Positions 14,701 to 30,370 are shown, numbered from the stretch's first letter. The stretch is DNA of 64,000 nucleotides from Epiperipatus broadwayi (GCA_028023455.1 JAQFVV010000027.1:7375845-7439844); one strand, 5' to 3'. The notes: generated from the letters alone by a model not told the origin. Numbers and translations: made by a program.

Positions 14701-16150
14701 TTATAAAATAATAGTGCTTAGTTCCCATTATTCAAATAAAAAATAAATATTGAAAGTGCTTCTCAATACCATATAATATAATAATTTCAAAGTTCTACTA
14801 TTTTCATTCAAATTCCCATGACGGTTTATATTTTTAATACAGTAACACCAACTCAGTGTTCCTCGATACTTATTATGCATTTAAAACATTTCCATAAACA
14901 ATTGTCAAAATCTTTTGTATGACCAGCATACACAACTTAATGATAGGTTATTTTTACTACCTATTTGAAGATTTCTTTTCCATAAAACATGAACCATTTT
15001 GATAATGGACTTGTTTTTACATCTTTAAAATTATTACCATATTTTTTAAAATATACTATTAAATATTTTTTCATAAAAAAACATTTCTGCATTTTTCAAA
15101 AATAATTATTTTATCAGGTTAAAAGTTTTTTATAACTTTACCATTTATTTTCCCAGTCTCATTTCTAAATAAGTCTTCCGAATAAAAGCATTTTTATTAT
15201 TTTTTTACTTTTGATTTGTGGTGAACTTTTTTATTCATTCCATGTGATGTCCGATTCGCTAATCTCTATAGCAAATTAAGATTATTAATTACTACTGAAA
15301 AAATTATGTGCCCAATAGAAAAATAATAATTTTGACATTTTTCACATAAATTAACATTTAATAATGATTGATTTATGTTTAATGTGATGTTAGAATTAGG
15401 CTTCATAAATTGTTTGATAATGAATTACTTAACTTTTAGCATGGCATTTTTATATTATATGATCTTATAATAAATTACTGTACCTTTTTGAAATTAGAAA
15501 TAAATATAATTGACTATTACTGGTACTCCTAATCTTTAAACTGTAAATTACCAAAATTTTAAAACAGTTTTGCAACTTTACTAAAAAAAACTCGCAAACT
15601 TGTGTGTACAGATATCTATGTATCACGTGACTTACAACTCAAATGAAATGCATATAATTTAGTGGAAAATAAATTAAATAATTCAATTTTTAAAAAAATA
15701 TATTTTTTAAATAAAATAATATAACAACTTTTAAAATAATAGTTCGATATTATAAAATCAAATATTTATCTTCTACAACAATACTATTAATAAATAAATA
15801 TTTTATATTCAATTATTAAATATTAATTTTATTACTCAAATATATTATTTACTTAACTTTAAGTTATTACTTTTAAAATTTACTTTAAACATCTATTTGC
15901 AAGACTTATTAATGCAGTACTTTTTATGGCCAGTTTTGCCAACCATACAATATTATAATTTATCTTTAGTTAACTGTTTTTTTAAAATATCAACACAATA
16001 TCATACAGTAAATATTCTTATTTGCTTTAACTAAACTTTTTAAAAGATCATCAACACATTATATACATTTTACCCTAAAATAACTTTTAAATTTAAATTT
16101 TTTTAGTAAATTGATATAAACAATTCATTCTGATCTAAACAAAAGGGTCA
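11759..16150. mobile_element. 4.39-kb TG...CA insertion, probable solo LTR or non-coding LTR element
   Basis: The satellite unit is interrupted between CCATTAATAT and ATATATATTAATG. Compared with uninterrupted units (CTAATATATATTAATG) four bases (ATAT) are duplicated. The insert begins TGTACCCT and ends AGGGTCA, so it has TG...CA ends in a short imperfect inverted repeat and a 4-bp duplication, as LTR retrotransposon insertions do. Its 4392 bp show no credible coding region, no internal direct terminal repeats that I can see, and no primer-binding site. A very long solo LTR fits best. A DNA transposon with degenerate termini is the alternative. Confidence 0.5.
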
Positions 16151-18300
16151 ATATATATTAATGTTTATCATGATTACTATTTTGTTTAAATTAATATGAG
16201 CATTTACTTATTTAAAAATTCTCATAAGTAGGCATAAAATATTATTTTACATTTATCATGTAATTATCATGTTTTTGTGAAAATTACTGTTATATTTATT
16301 ATCATATGATTTTAATTAAATTCATATTGCTTTTTTTTCTGTGGTATATTTGTTTATGATAATAATTTTTATTGCTATTATTTAATTTTGTTGATTTATT
16401 AATAATATTATATTTGGATTTGTAATTATTTCTTTCATAAATGTATTTAGTTTTAATTTTTTTTAATATAATGACACTTAAAATTTTAATATTTCATGAG
16501 TATTTTAAATTTTACTTAATGACAATAAATTTTTTAAGATTAATTGTTTCTATATTTTTTAATTAAATATTATCATATGACCCTATATGTTTATTGTAAC
16601 CAAAATTAATTACTACTTGTTTTAAATCAAATAATGGTTTATTAAATGTTGCTGTCAAATTCATATTTCTGCTTAATTTGAAATTTTTCTTCTTTACCAT
16701 TAAGTAGTACAATATCTCTTTTGTATTATATTTGAGCGATCAATGTTTTTAATCAAATTAAATATTATTCGTTACTATATTTATTTCAAATGATTTTAAA
16801 ATAGTTATATATGTGTGCATGTTTAATGCTATTATGTTTATGTTGAAATAAAAATGTATAGTTTTTAACTATATATTTAATATTGTGCATTTTATAAATG
16901 TAGTTGTTTATCTCATCATCATCTTCATTATTGTTACATTATTGCTTTTTCAATATATGTGTCAGTTTTAATTATTTTTGTGAGTATTTACAGCAAAAAT
17001 ACAATATAATTCTATTAGTTATTTGTTTACAATTGTTTGAAATTATCTTACATAAACTAATCTTTGTTTATATAATTATATCTTTAACTGTCTATTTCTG
17101 TGGCATAACTAATTTGATGAATATTATTTCTTGATTTTAGATAAATTTTTATTTTTTTATTATGTTTCTTTTGTCATCTTAAATTGTATCATTTACTTTG
17201 ATTGCTGTTTGTATTCATTAATATTATTTTACTACTTTTTTCTTAAATCTTTCATGTAAAAATGTAGATTTGTAATTTTTTTATCATGTGTGGTAAGTAA
17301 TTTTAGTTCATTAAATTTTAAATAAGTTTTGTCAACAAAATTTATGTTTCTGTTTAGTTTAAGAACTTTTAGTTGTAATAGTTTATTTTAATTCTATTTT
17401 AGTGATCAATGTTTTTAATCAAATTGAATATTATTTGTTACTATATTATTTTTAAATGTATTTGGAATAGTTATATATGTGCACATTTTTAATGCTACTA
17501 TGTTGATGTTGAAATAAAAATCTATAATTTTTAAATTTATATTTAATATTATGCATTTTATAAATGTTGTTGTTTATTTTATCATCATCTTTATTATTTT
17601 TACATTATTGTTTTTTTCAATATATGTCTGTCAATTTTAATTATTTTTAGCAAGTATTTACAGTAAAAGTACAATATAATTGTTTAGTTATTATTTTCCA
17701 ATTGTTTGAAATTATCTTACATAAACTAATCTTTGTTTATATAATTATTTCTATAACTGTTTATTTCTGTGTCAAAACTAATTTTATGAATATTATTTCT
17801 TGATTTTAATTAAATTCTTATGTTTTTATTATGGTTCTGTTTTCATCCTAAATTGTATTTTTAATTTTATTTGCTTTTTGTTTACATTAATATTATTTTA
17901 TAATTATTTTCATTGAATATTTCCTATAAAGATATAGACTTACATTTTTTATAAAGTGTGGTGAGTATTTTTAGTATATTAAAGATTAAATAAATTTTGT
18001 CAAAAAATTATGTTTCGGTTCTGTTTAAGAACTTTTAAACATCTTCATTTATTTACATTATACTTTCATCTATATTTATGATTTACAAAATTATATACTT
18101 ATAATTATTTCCATTAACATATATTAATGTTTATTGTGATTAATATTTTATGTTTCAATTAATATGTTCATTTAATTATTTAAAAATTCTCTTAGGTAAA
18201 CATATTATTTATTTTACTCTTATCATGTAATTATTATGTTTTTATGAAAATAACCATTATATTTATTATTTTATCACTTTAATTCAATTCATAGATATAA
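16151..18300. repeat. 1.36-kb tandem array, block 3 (degenerate right end)
   Basis: Satellite sequence resumes at 16151 in register with block 2. Unit anchors follow at about 17009 and 17678. The unit from 17009 has lost its middle: at ~17398 it jumps from the TTCAATTCTATTTT block to the TTTTAGTGATCAATG block. The final unit decays and stops being recognisable near 18300, which marks the right edge of the array. Confidence 0.75.
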
Positions 18301-18469
18301 GAACTGTTTTGTGTTTTGTTTTGGAAATTCTTTTGCCATAATTTTAATAATTCATTTGACTAGAAGCTTCACAGAATATTTGTTTATCGAGTCAACACTA
18401 TGTGCTCTTAATCAACAGCTCAGTGTGAAGAATGCTCGCTTATGAATTAAGGTTTTTCTTTATATATAT

Positions 18470-20658
18470 TGTAAGGTGATGCCCAATCCTTATAAAAAAA
18501 ATAATTATAAGTAACTGATGTTGTAGGATAAAAATGTATAAAGATTAAATAGGCAGCCAACTTTTAAAACCTAATTTTTTTTTAGATATTTGGAGACATA
18601 TACACATATATATACACACAAACATAACCATACATTCATGAAGGAATGAACACATTTATTTTTTTTATTAAATGTAAAATAAAATATATACATATACATA
18701 TACATATATATATACATGAATGTAGATTTTAAATCATGACGTGACAAAATAGAAAAAAAATATTTGACATTAAATTCTAGTAACCACGTTTCTTTTGTTT
18801 AAAAGAGGAAAAAAAAGAGTAAACCTTTGTTGATTTTGGGAACGTGGAAAAATATCTAAGCAACAGATTTTTTTTGAGTTGTTGTTGGTTTTTCTTGTTC
18901 AAATGAAGTGCATGAAAGTAAAGTTGTAAAGAATATTTTAATTATTATATTAGTTATTATGATTTCCTTTCTTTATTAAAAATAAACTATTTAATATTTG
19001 GAATTTTATTATTGATAAGTGTAAAATGTTTTAAAAAGGAAAAAAAAACATTATTTAATTGATGAACTTTCGTTCGTTCAAATAAATGCTAAGAGCATCA
19101 TAGTTATTTATCATTGTTAAAAAATATAATTGCTATCAAATGTTTCTTGGATAAAATAAAATCAACTAATGATGAAATAGAACTTTATTAACATTACTTT
19201 TAAAGTAAAATCTTTATCATGCGTCTCATACATATATAAATAAAACTGCATAGAAATAGTGTTCGCCTTATATTATAACGTAAGCCTTGGAAAAGGATTC
19301 ATATTTAATAATTTATATATGTGTAAGTAATATCTAACAATGCACTTTTGCTAATTAAGTGTTGGGGGATTTTTCTATCCTCTTGGTGTCGTTGACGTGT
19401 GATGGAGGATCATATTTATTGGTATATATTGTTTAAATCAACGTGGAAAGATCTTGATATGGAATAGAAATGCATGGCTTTAAAATCAAACGCCAAGGAA
19501 TTCAATTTCGTCATGGGAATTGTTAATGCTTAGAATGTTCAACATGACTTAATATACATGAAGGAAAGAAAGACATTATCTGCTAAGAATACAGAAGCTG
19601 CTCTTGAAAATTTAACTTGCTATTGTTTTAAGGAATTCCAAAATTTCATTATATTTTATGTTTCAAATATTTTTTTTAAATGTATACTGAGAGTTGGGTT
19701 GTGAATTTTTCTCACCCTTTTATTCAAGTGTAGCAAACATTTTTTTTAAAAAAAAAAGAACCCATTTGTTTAGATTTTTATAGGGTGAGAGAGATGCACA
19801 ACTCAAACTATACATCAATATATTATATATATTTGTAAATAAAATATTATCATAATTGAAGGTTTAAATTAAATGGACAATGACTGAAACAAAAGGTAAG
19901 ATTTTAAATATTTACATTTATTAGACAATTAATACATTAAAATCAAACTAATTAATAAGTAAATATGAATAACTGTTTATGAATGAACTATACAAAACAC
20001 AAATTAGCAATTCATGGACATAACCTTGAGGTACATTTAAAGGACATAAACAAAATGATAATTGTACATTAGTAATATAATTTTATATTTAAAATAATTA
20101 ATACATTATTGTAAATTATGCACTAAATTTTATAATTCTTATTTCAACCCATATTTTAATATTTAAATTACAGCTAGTCTTATTGTTGTAGAGATAAATT
20201 AATATTTTATAATAATCATGTATATATTCTGTTGATTTATAAATATTATAAATTTAAGCATGATCTGTTAATAAATATTTGTTGTTTGAAGTTAAAACCT
20301 TTGTTTCTCTTGTCTCTAGATTGTCAAGCATCATTCATACTTCACTCACCAAAATAGCTATTATACATGCATACAGATTTTTAATTTATTATTAGCAATA
20401 GCCATTAAGGATCTATATAGAGGTCACATTATTGCCATCCTATTAAATTCCATCCTTGAGCAGAGTTAAAGGCAAATGTCTACACTGAGTTAGAACCCCG
20501 AGTAGTAATAGGACCTGTAAGTAGAGAAGGCTCTGGGTGTACTATCCTAAAAGGGTTTTTACAGTCCGTTACATATTTTGGCAACCCAAACATTTGGGGC
20601 ATCAATTAATTAAATATCTCACCCTGTAGACTCCCGGTACATTTTACGGTCTGTTTCA
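18470..20658. mobile_element. Candidate solo LTR between TATATAT tracts
   Basis: The segment starts TGTAAGG directly after TATATATAT (18461-18469) and ends CTGTTTCA directly before TATATATATATA (20659 on). Both ends match the termini of the LTR family found at 26-32, 44-46 and 51-59 kb (TGTAAC...CTGTTTCA). Near its right end it contains GTTACA followed by TATTTTGGCAACCC, which resembles an LTR end plus primer-binding site. The right boundary of the LTR proper could therefore be near 20574, with a scrap of internal sequence after it. Body similarity to the other LTRs is not obvious. No coding region. Confidence 0.35.
18596..18718. repeat. TA/CA-rich microsatellite cluster
   Basis: Runs of TATACACATATATATACACACA and ACATATACATATACATATAT, interrupted by a TTTATTTTTTTTATT stretch. 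A simple-sequence cluster only. Confidence 0.6.
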
Positions 20659-23600
20659 TATATATATATAATGTAATACTTTATGTAATATTGTGTTGTA
20701 TTACACGTGCCAGATAATTAATTTTTGTAAGTTTAATTTTTATGGGTTTATCAAAAAAAATGTGTAGATATTTTACACATTAACAGGTAACATTTATTGT
20801 CTATTTACTATGTGCTTTATCAGCTAACTTTTTACTTTGTTTATTCTGAGTCAATGGAGATTTTATCTCTCACAATAGCTAATTTAAATACATGGTATTT
20901 AAACTTCGTTATCTGTCAAACAGCCAAAAAACAATAATTTGTCAGAATTTTTTCTTTTATACTTTTGCATAAATGCAATAGTAATTTTATTTGTTAACAT
21001 TTTATGCTTTAGAATTATTTATTATTGTCACATTTTATTACCATTTACATTCATGTCTACCAGTTAATATAATTTTTAATATTTAATATTCCATACTTGT
21101 GTGCATTGTCACTTAATGCCAAAATTTTATATGCTAATTATTATCTTTATTAATGTTTCACAGTTGTTTGACTTCCAAAGTTCATTTGTTGGTTCAGACA
21201 TTGTTTATTTTCTATTGTGTTTAAAATTTGAAATATGACTTTAGTTAATTATTGTAATGTTTACCTTGTCATTATTAGCTGTAGTATTGATGGGTCTTAT
21301 AATGTCAGGCCTTGCTTATTACATTGATTATTGTGTTGGATAGAGCAGATAAATTCCCCATCTATATATCATATTCTGTTCCATCACATTCTGTTCCATG
21401 AGTTGATAGTGCCACGATACTTATAATGTATTCATTTATCACGTTAGTTGTTTTGCAGAATCTTTTTGGCCTGTGACTCATGATGTGTTTAAAGCTAATT
21501 TATCCCGGTAGTACATGAGGTTGTGTGTGTTTTGATATGTGATGACAAGATATGTTAGTTTGAAGGATTTAGTTTCTTCAGGATGCACTCCGTTATTTTA
21601 GTGCTTAAAAGTGTATCAATGTTTGTTTTGTGTTGCTATGATTCTATAATCATCCACAACCAACAATAGTTAGTAATTTTAAATGTTTAATTTTTAAGCA
21701 TATGGCCAGTAAATGTAATCCACACATGCTATGTACTTGCTGTAATCATCCAGAACGTCTCTGATAGATGTGTAAGTCGTTTATTTTTAACATTTGTGTA
21801 GTTCATATTATGTGGACAGTAATTTTATAGTTTATGCATGTAAATGACTTCTGATTAGTAGCCCATACATTTATTTAGTTATATATTTCATTCATTTCTA
21901 AGTAATAGGAGAGTAATTATTTGTAACATGAAAGGTATTTTAAATATATCAACTATTGCTTAAGTGTAGTTAACTGATAATCTCAAGTATTAGTAGATCA
22001 GTTTCTTAATCCTGGTTACTTATTGTTATAATGTGTTATTTTAGAATATATAAATCAAGAGCAATTATATGCTATTAAGTTAATAAGTAATTCCATGTAA
22101 AGCATATAAATTTTATGATGCTCAAAATTATCTGAGGGATAATTTATGTTAATGAAAATATTTAAGTATTTGCCAGTGCTAATTCTTCATTCTAATTATC
22201 TATTAAATAAGATGATTATGTAACATTATTATTTTTAAAGAAGATTTAGTAGTTCATTTGTCAAACTAAAAGATTTGTAGACACTGTCCGTCAAATGTCT
22301 ATTTTTGTAACAGTGCTATCTTGGCAACATTTCCATGTTTTATGTAAAGTTTTATTACAGCTATATAATTGTAAATAAAGCTATTGATTCTTTACTTAAA
22401 TTATATTCAGTTTCTGTTTATTTCTTTATATGTTATTGTCTTGAGTTCACAACATTGATTATTGATCAAGACATTAATTATTTTCATTTCATTAAAGACA
22501 TACAGTGTACTTTATTTTCCAAAAATAAAATAAAGTCATGCATTTAATTCTGATTTTGGGTGAAATCATTATAACAGATAATATCACATTTTCAGATACC
22601 AAAAATAATATTTAGTCTAAGAAGTATTTTAACTATGTTATTTTCTAGAATAGAAGATTGTGTTCTATGAAATGAAAATTGTGCACTGATTTAATACTTA
22701 ATATCAAAGTCCAGTTTACACTTAGTTATTTATGAAGATTGTTTTATGAAAACATGGAAGGACATAAAAAGCATCCTTTTCTTTCTCCCATCTCGATATC
22801 CTGTGTAAAAGGCTATAATCAGTTTAAATTATAAATATTTTAATTTATCAATTTAAATAATTCTTTTAAAATTGTGATAAATATTGTTATCTTGTATAAT
22901 GGTCAGGGGAAATGTATGTGAGTCTTCTTACTGTATCTGCTGTACAGGGTGCAGGCCATTCAAATCTGGAAAATTTTATGGTGTATGCAGATACGTCCTG
23001 TTAAGATCCAACTTTATTTGATGTATATATATATTGACCATTAGCCCTTGCCACTAGCTCAAGAAGATGCAGAGATTTAATATATAAATTCTTATTTATA
23101 TGATTTCAGTAAAGAAAGATTTAAAATAAAAAAATAAATAAGCTATTGCCAGTAATAATACACAAAAAATATTTATTGATGCATGTATATAAATATATTT
23201 AAAATTGAGGAATAAATTAATTTTAAATTTGTTATTATTTTTAAATTTAAATTATTATTTTAGAAAGTCTGCACAGATGGACATTTTAATAATATTTTTA
23301 CTTTAGAATGTTGAGTATAGATAGGCTACATAAATTACTCAGTTAAAAACTTTTCAAAAACAATCATTCAATCTCAGACTAAAAGTTCATAGCCAAACTA
23401 ATGCTCGCTTCCTGATATACAGATGCAACCAATGCAATATGGAGATTCTAGCATAAAACCATGCTGACAACAACATGTGTCTGCAGCATGGTATTATTTA
23501 AAAAACATGATTCTCATCCAGTACAGGAATGTGGAGTTGTATATAATATTTTAAGAGAAATGCTACATATGGGGGAGAGTCATCTCTTTGCTGACTTATA

Positions 23601-24960
23601 GTCCCTATTCATAGAGCTGAAGAGGTCATTGTTGCATGAAGTATGTCTCTGTACAATGCAATGCAATGACTACATCTTTGGGTCATGCATTCAATTGGGC
23701 TTTGCCCTGTATGCTAACATGCTTCACATTACATTGCTATAAACACCCATATATCCCTCCACCTGCATTAACCCAACTATGAAACAAATAGCCTGAAATC
23801 AAACCCATTTAAAATAAACATAAACAAATTTTAAATATTGATGGGATTGCTGAGGGAAATTTACAATAAAGTAAACCCAATAAAACTCATCATAAGGTGC
23901 CACATTGATGAACACAATTTAAAAGATATACCAGTAAGTATTTTTAGACACATGAGGTGTCATATTTACCAATATATGCATATATTTTTTCATATAAAAA
24001 TATTAAAACATAATCAACATCTACACCCAATTTAAATTTAATACATTTCTAATAATTTAGTTATTAAATGAAACATAAAATAAAGTATAACTGAAACACA
24101 AAAATAGAAGTGATTAGCAAACATTATGCAAAAAATGACTAGTTTGAATTTATGTTCAGTCGGATAAAAAAATTTCTTAGAGGTTTATGTATTTGAAAAA
24201 GTTCTTTAGGTAGTCAGATTAAGAGTTCATTTAAAAATTGTGTTTAGTAGGCACTTTAAAAAAAACTTGTTTGAGGATCTAAAAGTTCATATTTATAAAA
24301 GTCTATACTTTTCATTTGATCCTGGTCATTCCCTAGACTTCATCCATTTTATTAATTCCCTCACTGATTATATTGTTTTCCAAAGTTTTTTGGAGATGTA
24401 ACTGCTACCGGCTATTCATTCTATTGGGAGCTTGGCTCAGCCAGCACATATAAAGAAAACAAAATCTATTGTGTGACCCTTATATCACAGAATCCACAAT
24501 ATAACTAGCTATAAGATGTTTTAATTGGTCAGCATCATTCTTTGAATAGTCAATCACCTCCTTTAAATTTAATTATTTTTCTTTTTATAATATCTGGCCT
24601 CCTTGTTTACAATCCTCTGGATCAACCTAACATGATGTCACTGATTCTAATGTTTCATTTTCGGTCCATCCTGTGGTTTCATGCTTGCATTGGTCAATCT
24701 GATTTTTTTCGCTTATCTGACTTTTCTATTATACAGTGCCCAAGGACTCGTCTGCTTAAGATTTAATTAAGAAAACAATCATGACTTTGAATAGAAATTA
24801 ATTAACATTTATTTTTATTTTCTTTTATACAAAGTTTATCTATCTTTGGTTCTTTTTATTTTCAAAAAAGGTACTTTTAAATACTTGCCTTTTTAAAAAA
24901 AAAAAGTTTTAAAGTTTTCCATCTGTGTGTTAAACATAATTCTTTCAATTTTCTTTTAGC
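20659..24960. other. Unassigned AT-rich DNA
   Basis: About 4.3 kb without a gene, RNA gene or repeat that I can support. Open frames here are short (under ~75 codons), use no recognisable motif and look like chance. An (AT)n-flush TGACCATTAG at 23035 could be another decayed element end but has no partner. Confidence 0.5.
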
Positions 24961-25197
24961 TTTTAATAAAACACTTTTTAAGATTTATTTTCTTTTTATT
25001 AAGTGAATGATATCCTGATTGACTATAGGAGGCAAACACTTAACTTGAAGTGACTGCATCCTATTACTACTGTAATGGTATACATATACCATTACATTAT
25101 TTTAAATTTAAAATAAAAAGAAAATAAATCTTAAAAAGTGTTTTATTAAAAGATAAAAGTGTTTGCCTTCTATAGTCAACCAGGATATCATTCACTT
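24961..25197. repeat. Two interleaved inverted-repeat pairs around a palindrome
   Basis: Block A (24961-25000, 40 nt) is followed by block B (25001-25041, 41 nt). After a 70-nt spacer come the exact reverse complement of A (25112-25151) and then the reverse complement of B (25157-25197, two mismatches). The order is A-B-A'-B', not the A-B-B'-A' of a simple hairpin. B starts AAGTG and ends CACTT. The spacer holds a 26-bp palindrome (25071-25096; 12-nt arms, 2-nt centre). Confidence 0.85.
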
Positions 25198-25663
25198 ATA
25201 CTTTTATCTATTCAGTTAGTTAGCAGACAACCTCCAAGAACATTTATTCTTGTTGATCTTTCAGTCATTTACACAATTTTACACAATGATATTAATTATA
25301 ACTAGTATGAGAAAAAGCTTTTATTTTTTCCCTGTGCTAGAAGAAAAGCACATCTAATGGTATGTAGTTTCATAGAATTTCTGATAACTTATGCTGTTGG
25401 AAGTGATGATTGGAATAGCATTTATTTTTAAGGCCTTAAATAAAAAAATATATTCAGAAAGATTTTTATTTTATCATAAACTTATTGTACTCAGGGATAT
25501 ATAATTTGATGGAGGTTTACATATTGTAATATTGGGTAAAAGTGAAAATTTTCCTTATTAATTTTTGAAAAATTATGATTGTGCCCTGATTCTTTGGCAT
25601 CCCAGTTGATTTTTTTCTCTTTCTTGTGGTAGTTCTTTGTGTATTAGCATTTTTATAAATTTT

Positions 25664-25821
25664 ATTATAACCCCACTGTGTCTAGCTGAAGAGTCTCTGA
25701 TTTTCTCTTTCCTCACACATCTCTCTTCCTCTATTTTCTTTGATTATAACCCCACTGTGTCTAGCTGAAGAGTCTCTGATTTTCTCTTTCCTCACACATC
25801 TCTCTTCCTCTATTTTCTTTT
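25664..25821. repeat. 79-bp tandem duplication
   Basis: ATTATAACCCCACTGTGTC and the following sequence through TCTATTTTCTTT occur twice with a period of 79 bp (CCCCACTG at 25671 and 25750). The two copies are essentially identical, so the duplication is recent. Confidence 0.85.
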
Positions 25822-26160
25822 CTTCTTTCTATCTCTCTCTTTTCTTCCTTTTTCTCTTTCTATCTTCCCCTTTTCCTTTTTTCTTCTCTCTCTCTTCCCT
25901 TCCTCTTTCTTTTTCCTTCTCTTTCTCACTTTCTTTCTATTTCTCTGATTTATTATTTTTATCTCTCTCCCTCTATTTTCTTTTATTTCTTTATTTTCCC
26001 ATCACTTTCTCTCTTTTTCTTTGGTTTATTTAGTTTCTCTTTGGTTTATTTAGTTTCTTTCTACCTCTCTGCACTCTTTCTCACTTTCTCTTTATTTCTC
26101 TGATATATCTTTTCTCTCTCCCACTATTTTATTTATTTTTCTCCTTCTCCCTCACCTTTA
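25775..26160. repeat. Polypyrimidine (C/T) tract
   Basis: Almost 400 bases with very few purines, dominated by TTTCT, CTCTCT and TCCC motifs, with a local duplication TTTGGTTTATTTAGTTTCT near 26020-26055. The + strand open frame through it is a composition artefact. Confidence 0.75.
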
Positions 26161-26171
26161 TTTTTAGGTTA

Positions 26172-28165
<1,994 letters not shown>

Positions 28166-28178
28166 TCCCTTCCCACCA
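28166..28178 (-). other. Polypurine tract of family 1b
   Basis: On the minus strand GGTGGGAAGGGA directly precedes the LTR start TGAAACAG, the usual place for the plus-strand primer of reverse transcription. Confidence 0.55.
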
Positions 28179-28752
28179 AGTTTTTGGGATGAAGTTGTCT
28201 CAAAACACGATTTCAATCCATCAATATAAATTTTATTATTCATTATCATCATTTTCTTCTTGACCTTGAAGAGATGATGAAGAAATAAGAAAGATGAGAT
28301 GTAAAAAGTGAATATGCAACCCACACCCTTCAATGTCAGGATGAGCAGATGGCTAAGCATGAACTACCAAAACACAAGGCCCCATGACATCATGAGAAAA
28401 TACCTCATTTTTAAGCACTGGCCCTTCTAAGTACCTAGACAGATCATACACAAAGAGTAGTATTCAAAAAAATATATTAGGCATTGTGCTAGCCCTGCTC
28501 ATCTCTTGTGAGTCTTAGGGGCTCTTGTTGAGGTCTATTCATGAGATGAAGACCTAATCATGAGGCCTATATATACAGCACTAGACCACTCTGGGAATGC
28601 AACATCTAGGTCTAGACAGTGACAAACATATAATTCAGAGCATCATGACCCAATGCATCCAAATTATTCACTCAACCATCCATTCATCCCAACATGAAAA
28701 ATGTAACTCATGCAATGCTACATCCCACTCACGAACTTCTTCCACCAGATAC

Positions 28753-30370
28753 CTATGCTTCATTGTTCAGGATTGGGAGACTGTAAATCATGATCTGTTT
28801 TCCTATAAGACTCTTTTGTGTTGTGTGGCAATGTGCTTCTATTTTGGTTCTATTTTTGGGGGTGTTTTTCAGGCCATATATCATCCTGGTGGCTTGTATT
28901 TTCATCCACCTTTCTCTGCAGGTCGTTATCACTATTTGATTTTTTATTACCTGGGTCTGGTATGAGCTACACATATTGCCTGTTGAATATCTTATCTGCC
29001 TCCTCTTCCATGATGGTATGCCATTTCTATGATGATGATATCATGGTAGTGAGTCATATTTGCTATAGTTTTTTGGAGGCAATTTCTTCTTATAACTGAT
29101 AGCTTCTACCCTAAGCCCATCATCTCTTCTATGTGGATATTTATTTGGCAGCTTGGATACTCCTCTATTTATTGATATAGCACAGTTATTGTATGCAGTT
29201 AACAGTTCAGCCATCTGTTCAATAGATTGATTATCTGTTCCAATCAAAATCCTCTCTACATAACTTGGGAGGCTGTAATAGATCAACCTGATAATCTGGA
29301 GTTCTGATAGAGGGTCAGATTTTGGGGCCCTTAACTTGACCACCTGTTTTTTAAAGAAGGGTGTAAAAGGTTCTCCAGCTGGACATTTTTCCTGGGTTAC
29401 CTTGTACTTAATACTTTCTTGACAGTCATCACTTGAGTAACAGCTTGTTAGTGCCACATTGAAATTTTTAAAATTTGTAGGCTGACTGAATAAAGAGACC
29501 CCACCATGCCTATGCTGCACTCTGAAGATAACTACAAGCTTTCACCAGTTTTGTCTCTTCTGTCAAGGCATTTATGCTGAAGTACCTCTCCAGACCTTTG
29601 AGGTACTCAATGCAAAAGTTCATATTTTGAGGAACTGATTTACTATTCCAAGCATCTGGTTGGTTATAGGGACTTCATGATTAACTTTATATCTTTCTGC
29701 TTGAATCTCTTTTAGGACTGTTTTCCATGCTTTCTTTTATTTGCAATGCACTGTTACTATGGGTGGGCAATCTGTCCACCTGATCTTGCATGGATTCTTG
29801 TATTTCTATCATTTTCCTATCTATGGTTTCACACATTTGGGTCATCTTGACTTCTTGCTCAACTAGTGATCCTTTTACTTCATCCACAACTTCCTCCTTA
29901 ATTTTTAATATTCTATCTGTCATTTCTTTCTTTATCTTTTTTATTCTGGCTTTAATTTGCCTCCATAATTGGTTTTAATATTCTTTCACTTAAAGTTTTA
30001 TTTGCTTCTGTTCTTTGTTTTTTATCTTCTTCTTCTTGTTCATCTTGTTTCCTATTCTCTTCTTCTCTTTTTTCATCTCATTTTCTCTTTCCTTCTCATT
30101 GCTCATCTCATTTTCTATTCTCTTCTCTTTGTTTACAGTCTTCTTGTCTTTGTTCATCTTATTTCCTATTCTCTTCTCTTTGTTTACAGTCTTCTTCTCT
30201 TTGTTTATTCACAATTTTTAATAACTAGCTTATCATTGATGCTCCCTCTGTTTTCTGAGCTTGTTGCTTATTCTTTACTTTTATGACTTTATCTTCTTGT
30301 TTTTGTCTTCCTCATAAAAAAAATTTTCAGCTTCTATATTCATCATTTTCTTTTTTGGTCTGGTTATCAT
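28753..30370 (-). pseudogene. gag: Broken gag of family 1b
   Basis: Read on the minus strand with frameshifts, this follows the intact gag at 54597-56297 over its whole length. It starts with MITR at about 30370. A low-complexity charged region follows, badly eroded and T-rich on the + strand (about 29950-30300). The coiled-coil segment ILKIKEEVVDEVKGSLVEQE lies near 29900. The gag core is at about 29100-29520 (CPAGEPFTPFFKKQV, DPLSELQIIRLI, SYVERILIGTD), and the C-terminus (SSYQTQVI...) runs to a stop at 28753. The signature WW of the gag core falls in a damaged stretch near 29525. Non-functional. Confidence 0.8.

Noticed and set aside
23841-24035. 65-codon frame with mixed charged and hydrophobic residues
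   Set aside because: No recognisable domain, no supporting signals, and length within chance expectation for this composition.
25740-26033. 97-codon Ser/Leu/Phe-rich frame
   Set aside because: Product of the polypyrimidine tract; no signal peptide logic or conserved motif.
28597-29099. Overlapping + strand frames of 93-122 codons
   Set aside because: They cover the antisense of the decayed gag and its downstream segment in family 1b. The minus strand reading aligns with the intact gag, the + strand reading aligns with nothing.
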